Positions 5,855-12,468 of a DNA stretch of 20,341 nt are shown in pieces. The notes beneath the pieces were generated by a model, which was not told the origin of the DNA, ran no database searches, and saw only the letters and a list, made by a program, of their open reading frames with translations. A program made the position numbers and the translations under genes. The stretch is from NCBI GenBank assembly GCA_001563885.1, contig LKMM01000010.1:1-20341 (forward strand), read 5' to 3'. The number at the start of each line of letters is the position of its first letter. The stretch's first letter is position 1. The stretch is from Natrialbaceae archaeon B1-Br10_E2g27 (GTDB lineage: Archaea; Halobacteriota; Halobacteria; Halobacteriales; Natrialbaceae).

Positions 5855-6385
5855 TCAGTGACTCACTCGAGTGGCAGGGCCGTCGAAATCTGCTCGTCGT
5901 GAGAACCACTGGACGATCGAAATCCCGAAGACGATGAGACAGAGCGCCATGGCAACCGCTGAGACGGCGACGGTTGTGATGGGTGCAAGCCACGCTGTGA
6001 TAGTGACGACTGCGCCGGTGGTAACGACCGGCAGGTAGACCCGATGCCAGTTACGTCCGTTCTCGAGGCGGCGGTCGAGATACGGTTCGAAGATCTCGGC
6101 GCTTGGGAGCAGTTCGATGGCGTGGGCGTCGGGGTCCCAGTCGACGATGCCGTGGTCTTCGAGCATCGGTAGGTGTGTCTGATAGAGCGAGATATAAACG
6201 CGTCGACGCTGTGTCCGCGTGACCTCGTCTGGATCGGCGTCGTTTTCCCACGCTGCGACCTGCTCGACGAGCGAGGCGAGTTCGCAGCTTCCACCTCGTT
6301 GGTTGAGAAACTGGACAGTTTGTCGTCTTCGCGCGTTACTAAAGATGTCGAATAGTTCGGCCTGGGTGAGTTCGTGATCAGACAT
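5855..6385 (-). CDS. DUF7344-type winged-helix protein with C-terminal membrane helices (paralogue 2)
   Basis: This 176-residue protein shares its architecture with the product of 2204-2707. A winged helix occupies residues about 8-95 (LFDIFSNARRRQTVQFLNQ, then RRVYISLYQTHLPMLEDHGI and VDWDPDAHAI). Two membrane helices follow, at about residues 116-135 and 138-160, with a short polar tail. The shared VYxSLxQTHLPxLE core shows that the two are paralogues. It is probably a membrane-tethered transcription regulator. It is divergent from the diacetamido-sugar operon starting at 6908, with 522 bases between them, which makes that operon a plausible target, by inference only. No clear TATA box lies 25-30 bases before its ATG, so its mRNA probably has a leader. 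Confidence 0.88.
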   Translation of the reverse strand: MSDHELTQAELFDIFSNARRRQTVQFLNQRGGSCELASLVEQVAAWENDADPDEVTRTQRRRVYISLYQTHLPMLEDHGIVDWDPDAHAIELLPSAEIFEPYLDRRLENGRNWHRVYLPVVTTGAVVTITAWLAPITTVAVSAVAMALCLIVFGISIVQWFSRRADFDGPATRVSH

Positions 6386-6571
6386 GGATGCCCTCGGTGG
6401 TATCGCGGTCGAAGATGGACGGAAACCTCACATCACTGCCTGCCAGTCGCGGCCCCTTTACTATCGCTCAGCTACCGGATCGAAATCAGATTATACCCGT
6501 TAGAAGCCGTGACTGACGTAAATTTTAACGATTCGACCTCTTTCGGACGAGTACGTCAAACCCTGGTCAAT

Positions 6572-6618
6572 TCGGGCGATACGGGCTAAGTTCTCGACCA
6601 TGTCGGGCGATATGGACT
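6572..6618 (+). repeat. Direct repeat with 31-base period in the divergent control region
   Basis: TCGGGCGATACGGGCT (6572-6587) and TCGGGCGATATGGACT (6603-6618) match at 14 of 16 bases. The 31-base period is close to three helical turns, so both copies would face the same side of the DNA. This suits a pair of protein-binding sites between the regulator and the operon. The function is inferred. Confidence 0.4.
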
Positions 6619-6893
6619 GGTATGAATCGGTACCGGTCGATCGAAGGTCGACGAGCGATCAGCCGACAATCAGTCATCGTAGTCCGTATACGTCGATGCA
6701 CTATGGGTCGCCCTGATCGGATCGGTGATCCTGTAATTCGGGTCTACGAGCCCGCAGGCCCGGGATAACAAAACCTCGTTACCGGCTGTATTCGGATGAT
6801 TCCCACCTGGGTATCGAGCTACCAATGAGAGTACCAGATCGACGATTTCACACGCAGTGGCGCTCGCCCGCTGGCGGCCGCTTTTTCGACGAC

Positions 6894-6900
6894 GGAGGTG
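6894..6900 (+). promoter_or_regulatory. Shine-Dalgarno site that fixes the GTG start at 6908
   Basis: GGAGGTG matches the anti-Shine-Dalgarno end of haloarchaeal 16S rRNA and lies 7 bases before GTG 6908. It indicates that the protein begins MSDVLTGEEC rather than at the upstream in-frame GTG at 6857. It also implies a leadered mRNA. Confidence 0.7.
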
Positions 6901-6907
6901 CATCGAC

Positions 6908-7486
6908 GTGAGTGACGTGCTCACGGGCGAAGAGTGTACGATCGACGACGGGGCGACAGTCGGCTACGGCTCGTTCGACGAACCGACCAGGATCGGCCAC
7001 GATGGGACGATCAGGGCCGGAACGATCATCTACGGCGACGTCACGATCGGTGATGGCTTTTCGACGGGTCACGACGCCCTCATCAGGGAAGGGACGACCA
7101 TCGGTGACGATGTACTGGTTGGCACCAAGACCGTTATCGACGGACGGACCCAGATTGGCTCACACGTTAGCCTCCAGACGGGCGTCTACATCCCCACACA
7201 GACTCTCGTCGGTGACAACGTCTTCATCGGCCCGAATGCCGTGTTGACGAACGACGAGTACCCAGTCCGGACTGAATCCGACCTCGTCGGGCCGCGGATC
7301 GAAGGCGGCGCATCGATCGGGGCCAACGCAACCCTGCTACCGGGCGTGACAATCGGCGAGGATGCCTTCGTCGCCGCTGGGGCCGTCGTTACCCAGGACG
7401 TCCCACCCGGCACGCTCGCCGTCGGCACACCCGCGACGGTTGAACCGCTTCCTGACCCTCTCGAGGGACCGAACCAACTCGCATGA
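6908..7486 (+). CDS. wbpD: Left-handed beta-helix N-acetyltransferase (WbpD/WlbB-like)
   Basis: The 192-residue protein consists almost entirely of hexapeptide repeats of the [LIV]GxxxxI type (for example TIRAGTIIYGDVTIGDG, IGDDVLVGTKTVIDG, GVTIGEDAFVAAGAVVTQD). These form a trimeric left-handed beta-helix that binds acetyl-CoA between subunits. In the Wbp/Wlb pathway the enzyme acetylates the 3-amino group of UDP-2-acetamido-3-amino-uronic acid. H55 in FSTGHDALIREGTTIG is a candidate catalytic histidine. The assignment leans on the three neighbours, which supply the other steps; alone it would be a generic acyltransferase. It is the first gene of the operon and overlaps the aminotransferase gene by 4 bases (ATGA). 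Start choice rests on the GGAGGTG site; an alternative GTG at 6857 would add 17 basic residues. Confidence 0.88.
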   Translation: MSDVLTGEECTIDDGATVGYGSFDEPTRIGHDGTIRAGTIIYGDVTIGDGFSTGHDALIREGTTIGDDVLVGTKTVIDGRTQIGSHVSLQTGVYIPTQTLVGDNVFIGPNAVLTNDEYPVRTESDLVGPRIEGGASIGANATLLPGVTIGEDAFVAAGAVVTQDVPPGTLAVGTPATVEPLPDPLEGPNQLA

Positions 7487-8640
7487 CTGACACCGAATCC
7501 ACACACGAGGGGAGAGCAGACACCGGGAGTTCCGAACCTCTACAGGTATCGATCGCCGATCCCGATGTTAGCCCAGCCGCCATCGGCCAGGTTGAAGAAG
7601 TACTCGAGTGTGGCGCACTCGCCGATGGGGAGAAAGTGCGTGCGTTCGAACGCGAGTTCGCTGCCTACTGTGGTGTCGACAGGGCGGTTGCGACCTCGAA
7701 CGGCACGACGGCACTTCACGCCGCCCTCGAGGCGCTTGGCGTTGGCTCTGGCGATGCAGTTCTCACGTCGCCGTTTTCGTTCGTCGCGAGTGCGAACGCG
7801 ATCCGACTCGCCGGCGCGACGCCGGTGTTTGCGGATATCGATCCCGAAACGTACACGCTCGATCCGGAGGCCACGGAACGCATCTGCTCTGAACGGGACG
7901 ACGTTGTCGGCTTACTTCCCGTCCATCTCTACGGCCTGCCAGCGGATCTGCCGGCACTGTCCGATATCGCAGCCGACCACGATCTATTCATCCTCGAGGA
8001 TGCCTGCCAGGCCCACGGCGCAGCCATCGACGGCGAACGGGTTGGCTCGATCGGCGACGCGGCCTGTTTTTCTTTCTATCCGACCAAGAACATGACGACA
8101 GGCGAAGGTGGAATTGTCACGACCGATCGGGACGACATCGCGGCGGGCGTCGCAAGCTACATCAACCACGGCCGCGGCGGTGACGGTGGCTACAACCACC
8201 ACGAACTCGGGCACAACTTCCGGCTGACGAACGTCGCGGCGGCGATCGGTCGCTGTCAACTCGACCGCCTCCCCGAGTTCAACCGACGGCGACGCGAACA
8301 CGCCGCCTACTACGACGACCGGTTCGCCGACCTTCCACTAAAGACGCCGACCGAGCCACGCGGTTACCGACACGTCTATCACCAGTATACCGTTCGGCTC
8401 GAGGGCCGCGACGGGCTCGCAGCCGCCCTCGAGGATCGAGGAATCGATACGGCCGTCTACTACGATCCGCCAATTCACCGCCAGCCGGCCTACGAGACGG
8501 TCAGCACTGCTGCGGCGTCGTTGCCGCGGGCCGAACGGGCGGCCGAATGCGTCCTCTCGCTGCCGGTCCATCCCGGTGTCTCCGAACGTGGCCGGAAACA
8601 CGTCGCCGACGCAGTCGAGGCATATCTTGGTGGACGATGA
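7483..8640 (+). CDS. wbpE: DegT/DnrJ/EryC1 PLP aminotransferase (WbpE/WlbC-like)
   Basis: This 385-residue enzyme is a sugar aminotransferase of the DegT family. Visible motifs are TSNGTTALHAAL (about 71-82, phosphate binding), EDACQAHGA (172-180, with aspartate 173 facing the PLP ring nitrogen) and FSFYPTKNMTTGEGG (about 196-210), with K202 as the PLP-binding lysine. GYNHHELGHNFRLTNVAAAIG is the substrate-loop region. In the Wbp pathway it transfers the amino group of glutamate to the 3-keto sugar made by WbpB, giving UDP-GlcNAc(3NH2)A. The first 20 or so residues are a polar haloarchaeal extension. Its ATG overlaps the stop of the acetyltransferase gene, and its TGA overlaps the ATG of the oxidoreductase gene (ATGA at 8637-8640), so the three are translationally coupled. 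Confidence 0.93.
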   Translation: MTDTESTHEGRADTGSSEPLQVSIADPDVSPAAIGQVEEVLECGALADGEKVRAFEREFAAYCGVDRAVATSNGTTALHAALEALGVGSGDAVLTSPFSFVASANAIRLAGATPVFADIDPETYTLDPEATERICSERDDVVGLLPVHLYGLPADLPALSDIAADHDLFILEDACQAHGAAIDGERVGSIGDAACFSFYPTKNMTTGEGGIVTTDRDDIAAGVASYINHGRGGDGGYNHHELGHNFRLTNVAAAIGRCQLDRLPEFNRRRREHAAYYDDRFADLPLKTPTEPRGYRHVYHQYTVRLEGRDGLAAALEDRGIDTAVYYDPPIHRQPAYETVSTAAASLPRAERAAECVLSLPVHPGVSERGRKHVADAVEAYLGGR

Positions 8641-9656
8641 CGGTCGAGAACGCAGGCGAAACGAACGCGGAATCGCGCGATTCCCCACAGCCGGTTCGAG
8701 TCGGTGTCGTCGGCGTCGGCGCGATGGGGGCAAACCACGCACGCGTCTACCGGGAGCTTCCGGAGGTCGATCTGGTGGGCGTCTGTGACCACGACGAAGC
8801 CCTCGCACGGCGAGTGGCTGCGGAGTACGGAACCGCTTCCCTCGAGTTCGATGCGCTACTCGAGCAGTGCGATGCAGTTACCGTCGCGGTGCCTACCAAC
8901 GCTCACTACGACGTTGTCTCGACGTGTCTGGACGCTGGCGTCGACGTCCTCGTCGAGAAGCCAATCGCCGAGACGGTCGAACAGGGCCAGGCGTTAAAAG
9001 AACAGGCATGCGAGGCAGGCCGGATACTCCAGGTGGGCCACATCGAGCGGTTTAACCCCGCAGTACAGACGGTTGCCGAGTTGGTCGACGACCTCGAAGT
9101 CATCTGCATTGAGGCTGAACGACTGGGACCGCCAGTTAACCGGATGGCCCGTGGCAACGTCGTCTTCGATCTGATGGTCCATGACGTCGATATCGTCGAT
9201 GCCTTACTCGGCAAGCGGCCGAACTCGGTTGTAGCGACCGGTGTCGAGGAGGGCCAGTACGCGGCGGCGACGCTAACGTACGACGACGTCGTTGCCTCGT
9301 TGACGGCGAGTCGCGTTACCCAGAAGAAAGTCCGTAAACTCACCGTGACCGCACGCGAGTGTCTCCTCGAGGTCGACTACCTCCAGCAGTCGGTGTTGAT
9401 CCATCGAGATTCTTACCCCGAGTACCTGATCGACGACGGCCAGCGACGGTATCGCCACGAGAGTGTGATCGAACGCCCCCGGGTCGACAACGGCGAACCG
9501 CTCAGACACGAACTCGAGGAGTTCGTCGACGCCGCTCGAACTGGCAGCGAGCCGCCCGTGACGGCCGAAGACGGGATCGAAGCGTTACGGACGGTCCAGG
9601 ATATTTCTTCGCTCGCGTTCGAATCCGACGGACGACAGGAGGTGAGCTCCAGATGA
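8637..9656 (+). CDS. wbpB: Gfo/Idh/MocA-family NAD-dependent sugar 3-dehydrogenase (WbpB/WlbA-like)
   Basis: This 339-residue oxidoreductase has an N-terminal Rossmann fold with GVVGVGAMGANHAR at about residues 23-36, followed by the family motif VEKPIAET (E107, K108, P109), whose lysine is catalytic. The C-terminal alpha/beta domain has GHIERFNPA (134-142) and DLMVHDVDI (178-186), with H182 as the likely active-site histidine. In the Wbp/Wlb pathway this enzyme oxidises C3 of UDP-GlcNAcA. In the characterised WbpB/WlbA enzymes the NADH is recycled with 2-oxoglutarate. The frame is open back to 8547, but ATG 8637 overlaps the preceding stop and gives a normal length. It ends overlapping the ATG of the dehydrogenase gene at 9653. 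Confidence 0.92.
   Translation: MTVENAGETNAESRDSPQPVRVGVVGVGAMGANHARVYRELPEVDLVGVCDHDEALARRVAAEYGTASLEFDALLEQCDAVTVAVPTNAHYDVVSTCLDAGVDVLVEKPIAETVEQGQALKEQACEAGRILQVGHIERFNPAVQTVAELVDDLEVICIEAERLGPPVNRMARGNVVFDLMVHDVDIVDALLGKRPNSVVATGVEEGQYAAATLTYDDVVASLTASRVTQKKVRKLTVTARECLLEVDYLQQSVLIHRDSYPEYLIDDGQRRYRHESVIERPRVDNGEPLRHELEEFVDAARTGSEPPVTAEDGIEALRTVQDISSLAFESDGRQEVSSR
9638..9645 (+). promoter_or_regulatory. Full-length Shine-Dalgarno site for the dehydrogenase gene
   Basis: GGAGGTGA lies 7 bases before ATG 9653, inside the end of the preceding gene. It is a perfect complement to the 3-prime end of archaeal 16S rRNA. It fixes the start, although the frame is open for 98 further codons upstream, and suggests strong independent initiation within the operon. 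Confidence 0.75.
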
Positions 9657-11128
9657 ACCGGCATGACGACCGAACTACCCCAAGCGATGTCGAGGGACTC
9701 TACGACGCCGACGTCGACACGGCTACACAGCGAACGCTGTTTACCAGCGGTCGGATTCCGGTTGCCGTCTACGGGCTCGGCAAGATGGGGCTTCCACTGG
9801 CGGCGGTCTATGCCGAAATTACTGGCAACGTCATTGGCGTCGACATCGATCCAGACGTCGTCGAAACCGTCGCCGCCGGTGAGAGCCACGTCGTCGGTGA
9901 ACCCGGCCTCGAGGAACTCGTCGCCGAACAGGCACGCGCCGGCCGACTTCAGGCGACGACCGACGGCCCGGCAGCTGCCACAAACGCCCGCATCCACGTT
10001 ATTATCGTCCCCACCCTGCTCGAGGGGACCGAACCCGATCTCTCGACGGTCGAGGCCGTCGCCGACGACATCGCGGCTGGCCTCGAGCCCGGCGACCTCG
10101 TCATCGCCGAGTCGACGCTGCCCCCGGGAACCTGTCGGGACGTCCTCGCGCCACATCTGGCGACGGTGTCAGGGCTCGAACCCGGCACCTTCGGCGTCGC
10201 GTTCTGTCCCGAACGAACCTCCTCTGGCACCGCGTTGCGGGACATCCGCGGCCAGTATCCGAAAGTCGTCGGCGGCATCGACAAAGAGAGTACACACGCA
10301 GCGTCACTCGTCTACGACGAACTTTCAGAAAACGAGGTACATACCGTCTCAGATGCGACGACGGCGGAGTCGGTCAAGGTGTTCGAAGGCGTCTATCGCG
10401 ACGTCAATATCGCGCTCGCAAACGAACTCGCCCGGCTTGCAGACGAACTCGAGATTTCGGTCAGAGAAGCGATCGAGACGGCAAACGAGTTGCCGATGTG
10501 TCAACTCCACGATCCGGGCCCGGGCGTCGGCGGCCACTGTATCCCCTTTTATCCACACTTCCTGCTCTCCCAGGCCGACGAGCCGATGGCACTTACCCGG
10601 ACTGCCCGGGAGATCAACGACGAGATGCCATCGGTCGTCGTCTCGCGACTCGAGGAGGAACTCGCTCGCTCGGCAGACGAGTCGGGCCCAAAACCACTCG
10701 AGGACGCGTCAGTGGTCGTCCTCGGGATCACCTACCGACCGGGCGTCGAGGAAACCCGCGCTTCGCCCGCGGTCGGCATTATCGACGCGCTCACGCTCGC
10801 CGGAGCCGACGTCGCCGGTGTCGATCCACTGGTCGATCCGGCCGCCTTCGGTGCCCGGCCGGTCGATATAGAGGCCCTACACGGGGACCCCTTCGACGCG
10901 GCCGTCCTCGTAACCCCACACGAGGCGTTCGACGCAATCGAGTGGGGCAACCTCGAGCCGATGGTCGTCGTCGACGGCCGCGATGCACTCGGCGATGTCG
11001 CCCACGCGAAAGACACCCACCAGGTGTACGTACTCGGCGGCTCGAACGATGGAACACCGCCACACGAAACCCGCCCCGACACAGTCGACGCCTCTCACGG
11101 ATGGACTGACGGAGGCGAGGATGTATAA
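9653..11128 (+). CDS. wbpA: Nucleotide-sugar 6-dehydrogenase (UDP-GlcNAc dehydrogenase, WbpA/WecC-like)
   Basis: This 491-residue enzyme belongs to the UDP-glucose/GDP-mannose dehydrogenase family. It oxidises C6 of a UDP-HexNAc to the acid with two NAD. Motifs in order are the Rossmann loop VYGLGKMGLPLA (39-50), ESTLPPGT (153-160), AFCPER (183-188), ESVKVFEGVYRDVNIALANE with K242, and GVGGHCIPFYPHFL with catalytic C296. The C-terminal UDP-binding domain includes LGITYRPGVEETRASP. UDP-GlcNAc is the likely substrate, because the neighbours perform the later steps. UDP-ManNAc would be the alternative, as in WecC. A polar N-terminal extension of about 30 residues precedes the fold, typical of halophiles. 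The gene overlaps the glycosyltransferase by 8 bases. Confidence 0.94.
   Translation: MNRHDDRTTPSDVEGLYDADVDTATQRTLFTSGRIPVAVYGLGKMGLPLAAVYAEITGNVIGVDIDPDVVETVAAGESHVVGEPGLEELVAEQARAGRLQATTDGPAAATNARIHVIIVPTLLEGTEPDLSTVEAVADDIAAGLEPGDLVIAESTLPPGTCRDVLAPHLATVSGLEPGTFGVAFCPERTSSGTALRDIRGQYPKVVGGIDKESTHAASLVYDELSENEVHTVSDATTAESVKVFEGVYRDVNIALANELARLADELEISVREAIETANELPMCQLHDPGPGVGGHCIPFYPHFLLSQADEPMALTRTAREINDEMPSVVVSRLEEELARSADESGPKPLEDASVVVLGITYRPGVEETRASPAVGIIDALTLAGADVAGVDPLVDPAAFGARPVDIEALHGDPFDAAVLVTPHEAFDAIEWGNLEPMVVVDGRDALGDVAHAKDTHQVYVLGGSNDGTPPHETRPDTVDASHGWTDGGEDV
11111..11115 (+). promoter_or_regulatory. Shine-Dalgarno site of the glycosyltransferase gene
   Basis: GGAGG lies 5 bases before ATG 11121, within the end of the dehydrogenase gene. 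It supports MYKGHS as the N-terminus, although the frame is open for 46 codons upstream. Confidence 0.6.
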
Positions 11129-12143
11129 AGGACACTCGATCGCCGTCGTCGTGACGGCGTACAACGAAGCGGCGTTCGTCGGGCGGGTGATCGAGACGGT
11201 TCCCGAATACGTCGACCGGATCTACGCGGTCGACGACGCCTCGCCCGATGAGAGCTGGGAACGGATCCAGGCGGTCGCCAATCAGCTCAACGATGCCGAT
11301 CGCCCAACTACCGAGGCCACAGCCACTGATGGCGGCGATACCAGACGCGTCGTCCCGATTCGCCACGAAACAAACCGTGGCTACGGTGGGGCAGTCAAGA
11401 CGGGCTATACGCGCGCTGCAGCCGACGGGATCGATGTCGTCGCCGTGATGAACGGCGACGGCCAGATGGATCCCGACATCCTCGATCGGATCATCGATCC
11501 AGTCGTCACCGGCGAGGCCGACTACGCGAAAGGCAATCGGCTGCTCACGCCCGAAGACCGCGCCGAGATGTCGTCGTTCAGGCTGTTCGGAAACGCCTTG
11601 TTGACCGGCCTCTCGAAGTTTGCCTCCGGCTACTGGACGATCGGCGACCCCCAGAACGGCTACACTGCTATCTCTCGGGAAACGATCGAACGGCTCGACC
11701 TCGAGGCGATCACCGACCAGTATGGATTTTTAAATCACATCCTCACCCATCTCAACGTCAACGACTGTCGGGTCGCAGACGTCTCGATGTCGGCCGTCTA
11801 CGGTGAGGAAGAAAGCAGCATCCGATATATCCCGTTCGTTCGGTACGTCTCATTGCTGTTGCTCTCGAGTTTTCTGTGGCGACTCGAGCGTGAGTACGTC
11901 GTCGAAGGCTTTCACCCGACGGTGTTGTTTTATTCGACTGGGACCGTCGGCATTCTCGGCGGGGCTGTCGGGACCGCCGCGGCGATATGGCGGGGCGGTC
12001 AGCACACGAACAGTAGACTTACAGGCGTTATGACCTCCTTCGTCGCCATCCTCGTTGGCATACTCACACTCTCAATTGCCATCGCGATGGACGCAAACGA
12101 GAGCGAATCACTCGAGGTGACACGCTATCGGTCGAACGAGTAG
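11121..12143 (+). CDS. Family-2 glycosyltransferase with C-terminal membrane helices
   Basis: This 340-residue protein has a GT-A fold of the dolichol-phosphate mannosyltransferase type. It shows IAVVVTAYNEA at the N-terminus, the nucleotide-binding VDDASPDESW (38-46) and the metal-binding segment MNGDGQMDPD (D113, D117). The acceptor-side motif is GDPQNGYTAISRE. Two C-terminal hydrophobic stretches (about 270-295 and 305-326) anchor it in the membrane. Such enzymes transfer a sugar from a nucleotide donor to dolichol phosphate or to a lipid-linked glycan. As last gene of the operon it may use the diacetamido uronic acid made by the four enzymes, but donor and acceptor cannot be read from sequence. 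Its 3-prime end overlaps the convergent zinc-ribbon gene by 19 bases. Confidence 0.92.
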   Translation: MYKGHSIAVVVTAYNEAAFVGRVIETVPEYVDRIYAVDDASPDESWERIQAVANQLNDADRPTTEATATDGGDTRRVVPIRHETNRGYGGAVKTGYTRAAADGIDVVAVMNGDGQMDPDILDRIIDPVVTGEADYAKGNRLLTPEDRAEMSSFRLFGNALLTGLSKFASGYWTIGDPQNGYTAISRETIERLDLEAITDQYGFLNHILTHLNVNDCRVADVSMSAVYGEEESSIRYIPFVRYVSLLLLSSFLWRLEREYVVEGFHPTVLFYSTGTVGILGGAVGTAAAIWRGGQHTNSRLTGVMTSFVAILVGILTLSIAIAMDANESESLEVTRYRSNE

Positions 12144-12343
12144 GTGGCAATCTCCGTCCCGCCACAGGTCGGACATCGCAGCTTCTCGGTCCCTCGTTTC
12201 ATCCCACATCGCATCGGTTTCTCGGGGAGTTTCGTCCCGCAGTGGCGACACTCATGGAGGATGACCCGGTCGTCGTCCGACTGTTCGTGGTCTGTCGACT
12301 CGGGCGGCGAGCGAAGGCCGGTGAACAATCTCGAGAGGGACAT
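12125..12343 (-). CDS. Small zinc-ribbon protein
   Basis: The 72-residue product has a polar, acidic N-terminus (residues 1-30) and a zinc-ribbon with knuckles C32-x2-C35 (ECRHCG) and C57-x2-C60 (RCPTCGG). An extra C46 lies between them. It ends with a beta-like tail, EIATYSFDR. The function is unknown; haloarchaea have many such single-domain proteins. The frame is open to an ATG at 12427. A TATA-like CTTATTCTG on the minus strand near 12370-12378, about 30 bases upstream of ATG 12343, favours the shorter form as a leaderless gene. Its end overlaps the convergent glycosyltransferase gene by 19 bases, which places constraints on both ends. Confidence 0.72.
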   Translation of the reverse strand: MSLSRLFTGLRSPPESTDHEQSDDDRVILHECRHCGTKLPEKPMRCGMKRGTEKLRCPTCGGTEIATYSFDR

Positions 12344-12468
12344 CGTATTCGCGGGTACGTAGACAACAGAATAAGCCTTCCGCGAGTAACAGCCGCTTAC
12401 AGAACAGCGTGGGTCATCGAGGAACAATTCGGTCCCTCAAAGGACAGGGATCGTCGTTTCGAAACGGC

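Larger units (their letters stand above)
6386..6907. other. 522-base divergent regulatory region of the sugar operon
   Basis: The region lies between the minus-strand DUF7344 gene and the plus-strand sugar operon and must hold promoters for both. AT-rich patches are near 6487-6497 (with TTATAC), 6517-6529 (GTAAATTTTAACG) and 6767-6776 (ATAACAAAA). An imperfect 16-base direct repeat is at 6572-6587 and 6603-6618. A 38-codon frame from ATG 6600 to TGA 6716 exists but has no promoter-like box or domain. The GTG at 6857, in frame with the acetyltransferase, is not preferred. Confidence 0.45.

Noticed and set aside
6600..6716. 38-codon frame starting MSGDMDWYESVPVDRR in the divergent gap
   Set aside because: The first residues look protein-like, but the rest is low complexity. 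There is no TATA-like box at the right distance and no Shine-Dalgarno site.
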